Source of the DNA: Deltaproteobacteria bacterium
GTDB lineage: Bacteria; Myxococcota_A; UBA796; SXON01
Direction: 5' to 3'
Length of the DNA: 54,340 nucleotides
NCBI GenBank assembly: GCA_014191855.1
Contig: BJHF01000041.1
Span: 1-54,340, forward strand
The notes under the pieces were generated by a model. The model was given only the letters and a program-made list of their open reading frames with translations. It was not told the origin of the DNA and searched no databases. Below, piece by piece: positions 44,501-52,062 of this stretch (the stretch's first letter is position 1; each line of letters starts with the position of its first letter). The position numbers were made by a program, and so were the translations under genes.

Positions 44501-44551
44501 GCGGACACCGAGCTCACCAAGCTCAACGACATCCGCGGGAGGCTCCAATGA
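41546..44551 (+). CDS. Membrane pseudokinase with Pro/Lys-rich stalk and C-terminal TPR-like domain
   Basis: 1001 aa. Residues 10-290 have a serine/threonine-kinase fold: Gly loop LGTGGVAESYLG, activation-segment end MEYLSPEQ and SDVFALGALLYELL. The catalytic residues are gone: the beta3 Lys is Arg41 (VVVRRV), HRDLKPxN reads HLALKPSAI (catalytic Asp is Ala147, Asn is Ala152) and DFG reads SYG (165-167). It is therefore a pseudokinase. About 300 Pro/Ala-rich residues precede a membrane helix near 600-622. The outer part has a Pro/Lys/Thr stalk (PVKTPEP repeats) and about 180 TPR-like helical residues. First gene of an eight-gene operon; the next gene overlaps by ATGA. Confidence 0.85.
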   Translation: MFLLPHSVSGYTLQRKLGTGGVAESYLGTHDAAGGRQVVVRRVLPFVLRDAARLASIEARIRDLLGVRHPFLVHVVDHVVEAEEHFVVEEYVNGVTLEQVLNWCRQSGHVVPPNVFLNIATQICNGLEALHGRSGKGSSAEHVLHLALKPSAIFLSNEGKVLVGSYGLTRSPTSYPQGGVSGPVPARMEYLSPEQTHPDQKLGPASDVFALGALLYELLTLESLFRAESNLQTIHRVRRAEVTSSLLKVKERMPGLDKVLFRALSLNPRHRYQRAFVLREDLRGLMAGYSFATIGEDTRTFLQPILAGAAAPGSAGYVVGLDDAPESPMGADAFADSPATRIDPDPMSTAAQAASALAERVANERATASAPENTERTDIHPEGELTPLPFAPPPSPTAAPTWTPDADPPSNEVAKPGGERPSKRKKKDFAQAASPAAPLAVPEPPPRVDPPLRASPPTLAPVLSPFSAPPGPSPLGAALPPAASSPTLSPEEGLPSPSELGTAAFAMPAPAPVHPEPEPDTLLAIPPAPAEPPLPETAPPTPSVANPLPGRSVPPPGGARPLLGRPVPPPSAAPPPRPPSQAPPPPTSDSLYDAPPPSRGPLFATVTMLAVGGVLLCSGALYWGYGTWSHIQSVEGTELAAAAPTPAAAPTPPTPSAEPSNAAPPKIEPITDDPATVLASGGPSAATPPAPEPVKTPEPVKTPEPTKAPEVVKAPEPAKPAPPPKVASAPPPPPAKAPAPTPKPAPVVAKTPAPTVAKTPPPPKPKPEPEPVKAVAKATPPPKPPEPAKPAPVKTVAVTKTTKSAPPPVVADASLTVLEPSSSTALDSFASDARAGRLTAVDVASLEATGATDPQYTRSRALLMMNAQKKGDDAAAHRYLDQAMTLPENQYNPVFLADYARWHVNRAEYDRALEKAEKAERYWARLPSELVFSKKAEIYEIEAAAWQGKFYKSGEDLELLENAVRGWEKVRAHAATKDRADLVKRADTELTKLNDIRGRLQ
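43600..43960 (+). repeat. Pro/Ala/Lys-rich coding repeat
   Basis: Degenerate CCGGAGCCGGTGAAG-like units encode the PVKTPEP/KAPEP periplasmic stalk of the pseudokinase, a TonB-like extended linker. Confidence 0.6.
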
Positions 44552-44970
44552 GGCTCGCCCCGATGCTCAGCCTGCTCGTGCTCGCGGTGGGGTGCGCGCG
44601 TCACCATGCCATCCTCGGCCAGGTGGTCGATCGCAACGGCAAGGCGATCGGGCGCGCGAACGTAGCGTTGACGCCGGGGAATGTTGAGTTGATCACGGAC
44701 GACGACGGTCGCTTCATGATCGACTACCTCCGCGATGCCGAGGGCACCCGAATGAAGCTCGGGAAGCGGAGCGAGTACACCGTCGAGTTCTTCAAGGTCG
44801 GCTATCACCCTGAGAAGTCGACGTTCTACTTCAAGAATGGAGAGCTCACCCTCGCCCCCGTGTCGCTGACGGAGGACACGGTTCGGGTGACCGCGTCCGA
44901 CGAACCCTTCGATCCCGGCGCCAGCCCGGACCGCGGCCAGGACGCCGGCGGAAGCTACGAGGGCGAGTAG
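44548..44970 (+). CDS. Lipoprotein with carboxypeptidase-regulatory-like beta domain
   Basis: 140 aa with a normal lipoprotein signal (MRLAPMLSLLVLAVGC, Cys16). Residues 20-110 form a CarboxypepD_reg-like Ig-type sandwich (ILGQVVDRNGKAIGRANVAL, DDDGRFMID), a module common in outer-membrane-associated binding proteins. The C-terminus is acidic. Translationally coupled to the pseudokinase (ATGA); the next gene begins 1 base after its stop. Confidence 0.75.
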   Translation: MRLAPMLSLLVLAVGCARHHAILGQVVDRNGKAIGRANVALTPGNVELITDDDGRFMIDYLRDAEGTRMKLGKRSEYTVEFFKVGYHPEKSTFYFKNGELTLAPVSLTEDTVRVTASDEPFDPGASPDRGQDAGGSYEGE

Positions 44971-44971
44971 C

Positions 44972-46102
44972 TTGTCGCCCTCCGCGCTCGTTCTGCTCGG
45001 CGCGCTCAGTGCGTGCACGGGCAGCGAGAGCGCGCCGGAGGGGGCGGCCGCGCCGATCGAGTCGAGCTGGATGGCCGACCTCGTGGCGGCCCCGGCGAGC
45101 TTCGCCGAGCGGGTCGGTGGGGCTCGCGAGGGGTGGATCGCGTTGCATCGAAACGACTGGCGTGCGGCCGCGGCGGCCGGCGGCGATCCGGAGGCCCGGA
45201 GCGCCCGCGAGTTCGCTAAGTTCTACGCCGTGTTAGCGGCCATGGATGCCGAGGTGTGGTCGCGCATGGGGCGCGCGTGGTCGGCTCGCGGGACCCTCCC
45301 GCCCGCTTCGCTCTTGCCCTGGCTGATCGGCGCGGCCCTCGCGGATGCGGGCCGTGACGAGGAAGCGGCCGCGTGGCCCGCCGGCGAAGCGGCCGTTCCC
45401 AGCGTTGCCGAGCGTAAACGCCTGCATGACCGTGTGCGCGCGGGCGCGGCCGACCTGGGCAGTCTCGAGGCGACGCAAGCGGACGCCCTCCTGGTGGAGC
45501 CGGTGGAGGGCGGGGCGCGGGAGCTGGCCGACCCGTGGGTGCTTCGGACACATGCACGGGTTTCGCGCCAGCGGGCCGACGCGCATGCGGCCGTGGATCA
45601 AGCCCTGTTCTCCTCCGACCTCGGCGCCCCGCTCCACCTCCCCGCCGCCCCGACGGATCCGGGCGCCGACGCCGACGCGTGCCGCGGCACCGTTCGCGAG
45701 CTGGACGCCTCGCTCGACGCCTGGCGCACTTCGGCATCGGCCAACGCCTCTCCGGAAGGCAGGCAGCTCCTGGATGATCTGCGGCTGGTCGAGGGTGCTC
45801 GCGCGCGCGCCCTGGTGGAGTTGGCGGTGACGGCGCTGGAGTCCGACCGCCCCACCTGCGCGCTCGCGCTGAGCCACCTCGCGATCGACCACGAATCGCC
45901 CCGCGCGATCGGACCCGTGAATTCTCCCACTTTGTTCGCCGCCCTTGCGAGCGCCGAGCTTCGCGTCGGCCACACCCGCGAAGCGCTGGACGCGATCGAG
46001 GTGCTGGTCGCCCCCTGGCCTGAAACCCGCGGCCTCGATGAAACGCTGAGCACGTTGGTCGTGCTCGAAGGCCTGGACCGCCGCGGCGACAGCCGCGAGT
46101 GA
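44972..46102 (+). CDS. Large lipoprotein of unknown function
   Basis: 376 aa from TTG 44972 with the signal MSPSALVLLGALSAC (Cys15). The mature part is almost entirely helical and Ala-rich, with TPR/SEL-like pairs (ARVSRQRADAHAAVDQALF, FAALASAELRVGHTREALDA). It is probably a periplasmic scaffold. It lies between the other lipoprotein and the ABC substrate-binding gene in the same operon. No family was identified. Confidence 0.65.
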   Translation: MSPSALVLLGALSACTGSESAPEGAAAPIESSWMADLVAAPASFAERVGGAREGWIALHRNDWRAAAAAGGDPEARSAREFAKFYAVLAAMDAEVWSRMGRAWSARGTLPPASLLPWLIGAALADAGRDEEAAAWPAGEAAVPSVAERKRLHDRVRAGAADLGSLEATQADALLVEPVEGGARELADPWVLRTHARVSRQRADAHAAVDQALFSSDLGAPLHLPAAPTDPGADADACRGTVRELDASLDAWRTSASANASPEGRQLLDDLRLVEGARARALVELAVTALESDRPTCALALSHLAIDHESPRAIGPVNSPTLFAALASAELRVGHTREALDAIEVLVAPWPETRGLDETLSTLVVLEGLDRRGDSRE

Positions 46103-46116
46103 CCCTAGGAAGTCAA

Positions 46117-47622
46117 ATGCACAGATTGCTCCTGCCCGCCCTCTTGCTGCTCCCGCTTATCGCGGAGGCCGGAAACCTGCGCTTCGCCGAGGATCAGGCG
46201 CCCGCGCTGGTGAACCCGATCTACGGCTCCACCATGGCCGAGGCGCGCGTGAACGAGCTGGTGTTCGAGGGCTTGTACACGGACGACACCGAGCTGGCCA
46301 CCACACCGGCGCTGGCGGAATCCTCCAGGATTGCCGACGATAAACTTTCCATGGAGGTGACGCTCCGCAGCGATGTTGCCTGGCACGACGGGCAGCCGCT
46401 TACCGCCGACGACGTGGTGTTCACCATCAAGGCGATGCAGGATCGGGCCACCGCCTCCACCGAATCGGGGCGCGTGGCCTGGATCGCGGATGCGGTGGCG
46501 CTGGATGCGCGAACCGTCAAGCTCACCTTCGTGCGCATGGAAGCCCGCCCCGAAGACAAGTTGTTCTTCAAGATCCTGCCGAAGCACGCCTTCAACGGGC
46601 TGCCGGTGCGGCGCTCCGACACCTTCCGGACCAAACCGGTGGGCACCGGTCCGTGGCGGCTCGCGCTGTTCAACGAGGACAACTCGATCACCTTCAAGAA
46701 GCACGATGGCTGGCGCGACGCGGTGGGGATCGACGAGGTGACGCTGCGCGAGGTGGCGGACAAGAACTATCAGGCGAAGCTCGTGCTCTATGAGAGCCTG
46801 GAAGCGCTCGTTCGGGTGCTCCCGCGAGACCTTGCGATGTTGCAGAACAATCGCAAGGTGGAGCTGTATCCGTACCAAACGAATTCCTGGTGGTATCTTG
46901 GGTACAACCTCAACCGCCCGCTGACGGCCAACGCCTCGGTGCGCCGCGGGCTGAGCGAGCTGGTCGACGTGGATGCGCTGTTGGCCCCGGTCGGAACTGG
47001 GGCCCGGATCAGCGGGCCCTTCGTGCCCTCCAGCCCCTACTACAACCACGACGTTGAGCCGACCGTGGCCGATGCCGACGAAGCCGCCACCCAGCTCACC
47101 GCGGGGGGGCTGGTGCAGGATGGGGACACCTGGAAGAAAGACGGGCGGGCCATCACGCTCACCGCGGTGGCGCCGACCTCGCTCGAAAGCGTGCAGGAGG
47201 TGGCGATCAACCTTCAATCCCAGCTCCAGAGCGCGGGGATCAAGCTGGACGTTCAGTTCCTCGATGATGCGACGTGGAAGCAGCGCGTTTGGCGCGACCA
47301 CGACTACGACCTGCTGCTCGGGCAATGGACCTTCGACCGGAACGAGGACATTCGCGAGCAATTCCACAGCCTGGGCACACGGAACTTCGTCGGGTACAAG
47401 AACCCTGCGGTGGACGCGCTCCTCGACAAGGCTCGCGACGCAACCGACCCCTACGTTCGCAAAGCTACGCTGCGCGAGGCCCACAAGTTGATCGCCGCCG
47501 ACCAGCCGATGTTGTTTCTGTGGACGCTCGACAGCTATGCGGCGATGTCCGTTCGCGTGAAAAATGTGCTGATTCACCCGTTCTACTTCTTCACCTTCGC
47601 CCCGAAGTGGACGATGAAGTAG
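46117..47622 (+). CDS. ABC transporter substrate-binding protein, family 5 (peptide/nickel type)
   Basis: 501-aa periplasmic protein with a cleavable signal peptide (MHRLLLPALLLLPLIAEAG), lacking a lipobox. Family-5 motifs: LVFEGLY, DVAWHDGQPLTADDVVFTIK, PVGTGPWRL and LGYNLNRPLTANASVRRGLS. ATG 46117 is chosen because AGGA lies just upstream; an earlier GTG at 46099 overlaps the previous stop (GTGA). Members bind oligopeptides, Ni or oligosaccharides; the ligand cannot be read from the sequence. Confidence 0.9.
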   Translation: MHRLLLPALLLLPLIAEAGNLRFAEDQAPALVNPIYGSTMAEARVNELVFEGLYTDDTELATTPALAESSRIADDKLSMEVTLRSDVAWHDGQPLTADDVVFTIKAMQDRATASTESGRVAWIADAVALDARTVKLTFVRMEARPEDKLFFKILPKHAFNGLPVRRSDTFRTKPVGTGPWRLALFNEDNSITFKKHDGWRDAVGIDEVTLREVADKNYQAKLVLYESLEALVRVLPRDLAMLQNNRKVELYPYQTNSWWYLGYNLNRPLTANASVRRGLSELVDVDALLAPVGTGARISGPFVPSSPYYNHDVEPTVADADEAATQLTAGGLVQDGDTWKKDGRAITLTAVAPTSLESVQEVAINLQSQLQSAGIKLDVQFLDDATWKQRVWRDHDYDLLLGQWTFDRNEDIREQFHSLGTRNFVGYKNPAVDALLDKARDATDPYVRKATLREAHKLIAADQPMLFLWTLDSYAAMSVRVKNVLIHPFYFFTFAPKWTMK

Positions 47623-47627
47623 GAGGC

Positions 47628-48596
47628 ATGGCGCGATTCGCCGCCATCGGCTGGGCGCTCGCCGGACGCACGCTCACCTCCATCTTGTCCGTGCTGGTGG
47701 CGGGAACGCTCATCGTTGGCCTGTTCGCGCGCGCGCCGGGCGATGCGATCGACACGCTGGAAAACGGCGACTCCGTACGCGCCACGCTCGAGTCGGAATG
47801 GGGGCTCGGCGGCAGCTTCCTGGCGCGCGTCGGCACGGGGATGGCGCGCCTTTCAACTGGTGATTTCGGAGAATCCCTGACGTACAAGCCTGGCGTTCCC
47901 GTACTTGATCTGGTGCGCACCGGCGTTGTTACGTCGGCGCAACTGCTCCTGCCAGCAACCCTGCTCGGCCTCGTGCTCGCGTTCGGCGCGGCCGCACTTG
48001 CGGGCGGCGCCGGCGGCTCGGCACTCGCGCGAATTATGCGCCTCCTGAGCGGGATCTCGGCGCTTCCGCTGGTGCTGGGGGCGCTCGCGGCCGTGAACGG
48101 AGTGAACGCGGCGACGTGGGCACTCCTCGAACGGGGCCTCATCGATCGCCCGAGCTGGTTCGCGCTCCCGGAGGAGCCCGGGCTCGTTCGCACCGGCCTG
48201 GCCATCGCGCTGCTTGGCTTCGGCTCCGCCCGCTTCGCTCAGCTCACGCGCCGTGCCCGCTCGATGCTGGCCGTTCTCGACTCGGCTCCGTTCGTGGCCG
48301 CCGAGCGTGCGCGGGGCGGCCCGCTCGTCCCCCTTTATGCCCGCCACCTCCTCGTCCCGACGCTCCGTCTCGCCGCCGACACGCTCCCGGCGCTCTTCGC
48401 GGGCCTGATCGTCGTCGAGCGAGCGTTCCACCTGCCCGGCGCGGGGACGAGCTTCTGGGAGTCGTGCGCCCACCGCGACTGGCCCCTCGCCGCCGGCCTG
48501 GCGCTCGCGTTCGCGGCGGGCGTCGTCGGGCTCCGACTGCTCTCGGAGGCCGTGGCCGTGGTCGTGGACCCCCGCGAGCGGGAGGCGCTCGCGTGA
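47628..48596 (+). CDS. ABC permease, DppB/OppB-like
   Basis: 322-aa inner-membrane permease with the N-terminal helix and large loop of the OppB type (RAPGDAIDT) and a divergent EAA loop (VAAERARGG...LYARHLLVPTL). AGGAGG stands 1 base before the ATG, an unusually tight spacing. The frame is open upstream, but that part overlaps the binding-protein gene. Coupled to the second permease by GTGA. Confidence 0.85.
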   Translation: MARFAAIGWALAGRTLTSILSVLVAGTLIVGLFARAPGDAIDTLENGDSVRATLESEWGLGGSFLARVGTGMARLSTGDFGESLTYKPGVPVLDLVRTGVVTSAQLLLPATLLGLVLAFGAAALAGGAGGSALARIMRLLSGISALPLVLGALAAVNGVNAATWALLERGLIDRPSWFALPEEPGLVRTGLAIALLGFGSARFAQLTRRARSMLAVLDSAPFVAAERARGGPLVPLYARHLLVPTLRLAADTLPALFAGLIVVERAFHLPGAGTSFWESCAHRDWPLAAGLALAFAAGVVGLRLLSEAVAVVVDPREREALA

Positions 48597-49348
48597 CGCT
48601 GCGCCCGGGGTTGATCCTCGCCTTCATCGTCCTCGCCTTTCTGCCCTACGACCCGCTGGCCGACGTTGGGGCGATGGCGGCCGACCTGGGCGCGGGCCCT
48701 GGGCACTGGCTTGGTACCGATCACCTGGGTCGCGACATCCTGGCGCGCACCCGGGTGGGCGGCCGGATCGTGGTGCTGTCCGGCGGCCTCGCCATGCTGG
48801 TGGCAGGCGGGCTCGGCGTCGGCCTCGGGGCGCTGGCGGGATGGTTCGGCGGCCTGCCCGCCGCGGCGCTTCGTGCCCTGGGCGGAGGGCTCTCGGCCAT
48901 CCCCTCCCTCGTGCTGGTGGTACTGGCCTGCCTCGCGTTCGGGGGAGGGCCACTCACGCTGGCGATCGGGTGCGGCTTCGCGAGCGTTCCGGCGGTGGCT
49001 GAGGCGGTGGCGGGGCGGCTGGACGCGTTGCGACGGGAAGAATTCGTCGTCGCGGCGCGCGGCCATGGAATCGGGAACGCGCGGATCTTCCTGTGGCACC
49101 TGCTGTGGGTGAATACGCGCCGGCTGGTGGCGCGTGAGCTGGGCGTGACGCTCACCTTGCTGGTCGTCACCGAGGTAACCGTGGCGTATCTCGGTGCCTT
49201 CGGCGTCCCCGAGCCGACGGTTTCGTGGGGAAACATGCTGGACCACGCGCTGCGGTCCGGCTGCGCCAACCCCTGGAGTTGGGGAGCGCCCGCGCTCGCG
49301 ACCGCTGCCACGGTGTGGGCCACGGCTCCCGCCGAGGAGCCGACGTGA
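48593..49348 (+). CDS. ABC permease, DppC/OppC-like
   Basis: 251-aa partner permease from GTG 48593. The signature HWLGTDHLGRDILAR and the EAA loop EEFVVAARGHGIGNARIFLWH are intact. The cytoplasmic N-terminus common in OppC is nearly absent. It overlaps the ATPase gene by GTGA. Confidence 0.88.
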   Translation: MTLRPGLILAFIVLAFLPYDPLADVGAMAADLGAGPGHWLGTDHLGRDILARTRVGGRIVVLSGGLAMLVAGGLGVGLGALAGWFGGLPAAALRALGGGLSAIPSLVLVVLACLAFGGGPLTLAIGCGFASVPAVAEAVAGRLDALRREEFVVAARGHGIGNARIFLWHLLWVNTRRLVARELGVTLTLLVVTEVTVAYLGAFGVPEPTVSWGNMLDHALRSGCANPWSWGAPALATAATVWATAPAEEPT

Positions 49349-50892
49349 GCGAGCTCCGGGTCGACCGCCTGAGCGTGCGGAGCGGCGAACGTGTTTTGGT
49401 TCACGACGTGAGCCTCACCGTGCGCACCGGGGAGGTCGTGGCTCTGGTGGGGCCGAGCGGCTCGGGGAAGACCCTGACCTTGCGCGGCACCCTCGACGTG
49501 TTGCCCTTCCGGCCAGGCCGGGTGGGTGGGGAAGTGTACATCGACGCGAAATCTCAGGGAGGTCGTGCCCTTCGCGCCGCCGTGGGCTTGCTTTTCCAGG
49601 AGGCACGGGCCTCGCTCGACCCCCTTCGAACCCTCGGCGCCCAATTGGTCCACGCCGCGAGGCTGGCGGGCGCAGAGGCCGATGTCCACGCCCTGCTTCG
49701 GCAGCGCGGCTTTGCGGACCCGGCGTTCGCCGCCACCCGATTTCCGCACGAGCTCTCCGGGGGCATGGCCCAGCGCGCCGCAACGGCGGTGGCGCTCGCG
49801 CGCCGCTGCGCGTTCCTGTTTTGCGACGAACCGACCACCGGCCTCGACGCGCCGGTGCAGGCGGAGCTCATCGCGGAGCTGCGGCGGATCGAGGGGGTGG
49901 GGATCCTGTTCGTAACGCATGATCTTCGCCTGCTCCCTGGGTTCGCCGACCGGATCCTGGTGATGGACGACGGACGGATCGTGGAGGAGGCGGATCGCGT
50001 GGAGGGGCTCTCCGGCGCTGGCCGCAGGCTTGTCGAGGCGACGCGCGGCATCGCCGCACCCGGGTGGGGTGGCCCGGGGACGGACGCTGCAACGCAGGTT
50101 CCCACCGCCGCAGGCGGCGCATCCATCGTGACCGACACAAGCAAGGTTCTGCTGGATCTGCAAGATTTGCGCGTCGTACACCGCCGCGCCTGGTCGCTGC
50201 AGCCGCCGGTGGTCGCGGTGAACGCGGTGACCCTGCAAGTCCGCGGCGGCGAGATCGTGGGCCTGATCGGCGAGAGCGGCTGCGGGAAGACCTCCCTCAT
50301 TCGCGCGGCCTCGGGACTCCTCCGGCGCGACGGGGGGCGGGTTTCCTGCTTGGGCGTCGACCCCGCCATCGCGGCCCGTCCGCCACCGCGGGTGCAGCTC
50401 CTCGTGCAGGACGCAGGCGCGGCGTTGAACCCTGAACTCTCCGTCGAGGCGTGGCTCGCCGAGTCAGCTCGCGTGCACCGCCCCGGTAGCACCGACGCCG
50501 CCCGCCAAGCGCTCACTCAAGCGGGCCTCGGCCACCGTGCCAGCGCGCTACCGGCCGCGTTGAGCGGCGGCGAGCAGCGGCGACTCACGCTCGCGGCGTT
50601 GTCCCTCGCCGATCCGCTCCTGACATTCGCCGATGAGCCGACGGCCGGTCTCGACGCCGCGCGCAAAGCCGAGCTCCTCGATGCCCTCATCGCCCGCCAC
50701 GGGCCCGATCGCGCCCTGGTCCTGATCACCCACGATGTGAACCTCGCCCGCCACATCTGCACCCGCCTCGTATTCCTCCACGATGGCCGCGTCGTGGACG
50801 ATGTCTCCACCTCCAACCTCGACGACGCGCGGAGCGCCCCCGCCCGGCGACTGCTCGCGGCGGCCGGGATCGCCACCGGGAACGACACATGA
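49345..50892 (+). CDS. Fused double ATPase of a peptide-type ABC transporter (DppD-DppF fusion)
   Basis: 515 aa with two complete nucleotide-binding domains in one chain. The first has GPSGSGKT, LSGGMAQR and FCDEPTTGLD; the second has GESGCGKT, LSGGEQRR and FADEPTAGLD, each followed by a THD switch. This is the GsiA/YejF arrangement. Q-loops differ (LLFQEARASLDP and LLVQDAGAALNP, both retaining Gln). GTG 49345 overlaps the permease stop. Both sites look active. Confidence 0.9.
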   Translation: MSELRVDRLSVRSGERVLVHDVSLTVRTGEVVALVGPSGSGKTLTLRGTLDVLPFRPGRVGGEVYIDAKSQGGRALRAAVGLLFQEARASLDPLRTLGAQLVHAARLAGAEADVHALLRQRGFADPAFAATRFPHELSGGMAQRAATAVALARRCAFLFCDEPTTGLDAPVQAELIAELRRIEGVGILFVTHDLRLLPGFADRILVMDDGRIVEEADRVEGLSGAGRRLVEATRGIAAPGWGGPGTDAATQVPTAAGGASIVTDTSKVLLDLQDLRVVHRRAWSLQPPVVAVNAVTLQVRGGEIVGLIGESGCGKTSLIRAASGLLRRDGGRVSCLGVDPAIAARPPPRVQLLVQDAGAALNPELSVEAWLAESARVHRPGSTDAARQALTQAGLGHRASALPAALSGGEQRRLTLAALSLADPLLTFADEPTAGLDAARKAELLDALIARHGPDRALVLITHDVNLARHICTRLVFLHDGRVVDDVSTSNLDDARSAPARRLLAAAGIATGNDT

Positions 50893-52040
50893 TCATGCTT
50901 GCGACGATCGCGCTCGCTGCCGATACCCCCGACTGGCACGCGGCCCAGGCGCGTGGCTTTCTCAAGAAGGGCTGGATTGAGGATGCGGAAGCCGAGGTCG
51001 CCGCAGGGCTTGTGCTGGATCCCCACCACCTGGACCTCAACGCACTCTGCGTCGATCTGTCGCGACAGCGCGGCGACATCGACGGCGCGATCGCCTGCGC
51101 CGCTGCCGGAGCCGCTGCGGACTCGGGCGACCTCGACACGCGTGCCAGACTTTCACAGGTAGAAGGCTGGCTACGTGCGAACTTCGGGTGGGTGGACCTG
51201 GCTGGCCCTGAGGGCGTCGTTCGCGCTCGCCTGGACCTTGTCGCCACCTCGATGCAGCTCGACGGCGAGCTGCAGGTCGCGACGTCGCAGGCCGCCGCTC
51301 GCCTCGCCGCCGGCGTACGGCTGCCCGCGCATACCGCGCTACCTATCGGCGACTACACGGTGCTCGGCGTGCCGGTAACGGTGCTCGCCGGACAAACGCG
51401 GGTGGTCACCCTTCCCACCGACCGCTTCGTGGCCGCGGCGGGCGCCGGCAAGCGCTTCGAGCTCGCGATCGGTGTGGTGGCCTTCTCCGGCTACGAGTTT
51501 GCGAATCAGGCCCCCGGCCTCACCGCCGAGCTCGCGATCTCGGCCCCAGCGGGCCCGCTGCGCGTCGGCGTCGGCGCCACCTGGGATCTGCGGGCGTACT
51601 CCGGGGTGGGGCTCGCGGACGCCACTGCGCCGAACACCGCGGGTGGAGTGCTGCGGCTGGGGGTGCCACTCGAGATCGGGAGCACCCTCTCCGTTACCCC
51701 CGCGTTCGCGCTGCGCGGCGCAATGTTGCCCGGCTTGGAGCTGGCCTGCGCCGAAACGCCCCCCGAATACGCGTGCGCCCCTGGTCGCGCCGCATCGAAC
51801 GAGCTGCCGATCTACGCCAACGGCTTTGGCGTGGCGCCGCTCGGCGAGCTTGCCGTGGAGCTGCACTCGGGACGGGTTGTGCTCGGCTTGCGGGGGAGCG
51901 TCGGCCACATGTTCGCCTTGCTCCCCGATCCCGGCGAGGTGCTCACCTCGAATGACGGGTTGGTAGCCTGGCGGAGCGCGCCGCCGATGCTGGAGGCCGG
52001 GGTGTACAGCGTGGCCGGGACAATCGGGCTCGGGTGGTAG
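50889..52040 (+). CDS. Predicted outer-membrane protein with N-terminal helical repeat and PEGA-like domain
   Basis: 383 aa with a very short leader (MIMLATIALAA). Residues 15-100 form TPR-like helices (AEAEVAAGLVLDPHHLDLNAL). Residues about 105-185 resemble a PEGA-like sandwich (ALPIGDYTVLGVPVTVLAG). The remainder is a Gly-rich alternating beta region closing in GVYSVAGTIGLGW, a typical outer-membrane barrel end. Last gene of the pseudokinase operon, joined to the ATPase gene by ATGA. Confidence 0.65.
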   Translation: MIMLATIALAADTPDWHAAQARGFLKKGWIEDAEAEVAAGLVLDPHHLDLNALCVDLSRQRGDIDGAIACAAAGAAADSGDLDTRARLSQVEGWLRANFGWVDLAGPEGVVRARLDLVATSMQLDGELQVATSQAAARLAAGVRLPAHTALPIGDYTVLGVPVTVLAGQTRVVTLPTDRFVAAAGAGKRFELAIGVVAFSGYEFANQAPGLTAELAISAPAGPLRVGVGATWDLRAYSGVGLADATAPNTAGGVLRLGVPLEIGSTLSVTPAFALRGAMLPGLELACAETPPEYACAPGRAASNELPIYANGFGVAPLGELAVELHSGRVVLGLRGSVGHMFALLPDPGEVLTSNDGLVAWRSAPPMLEAGVYSVAGTIGLGW

Positions 52041-52062
52041 GCGCGCGACGTGCCGACGGCGC

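Noticed and set aside
41546..44551. Active serine/threonine protein kinase
   Set aside because: Lys, HRD Asp, loop Asn and DFG Asp are all replaced; four independent sequencing errors at just these codons are implausible.
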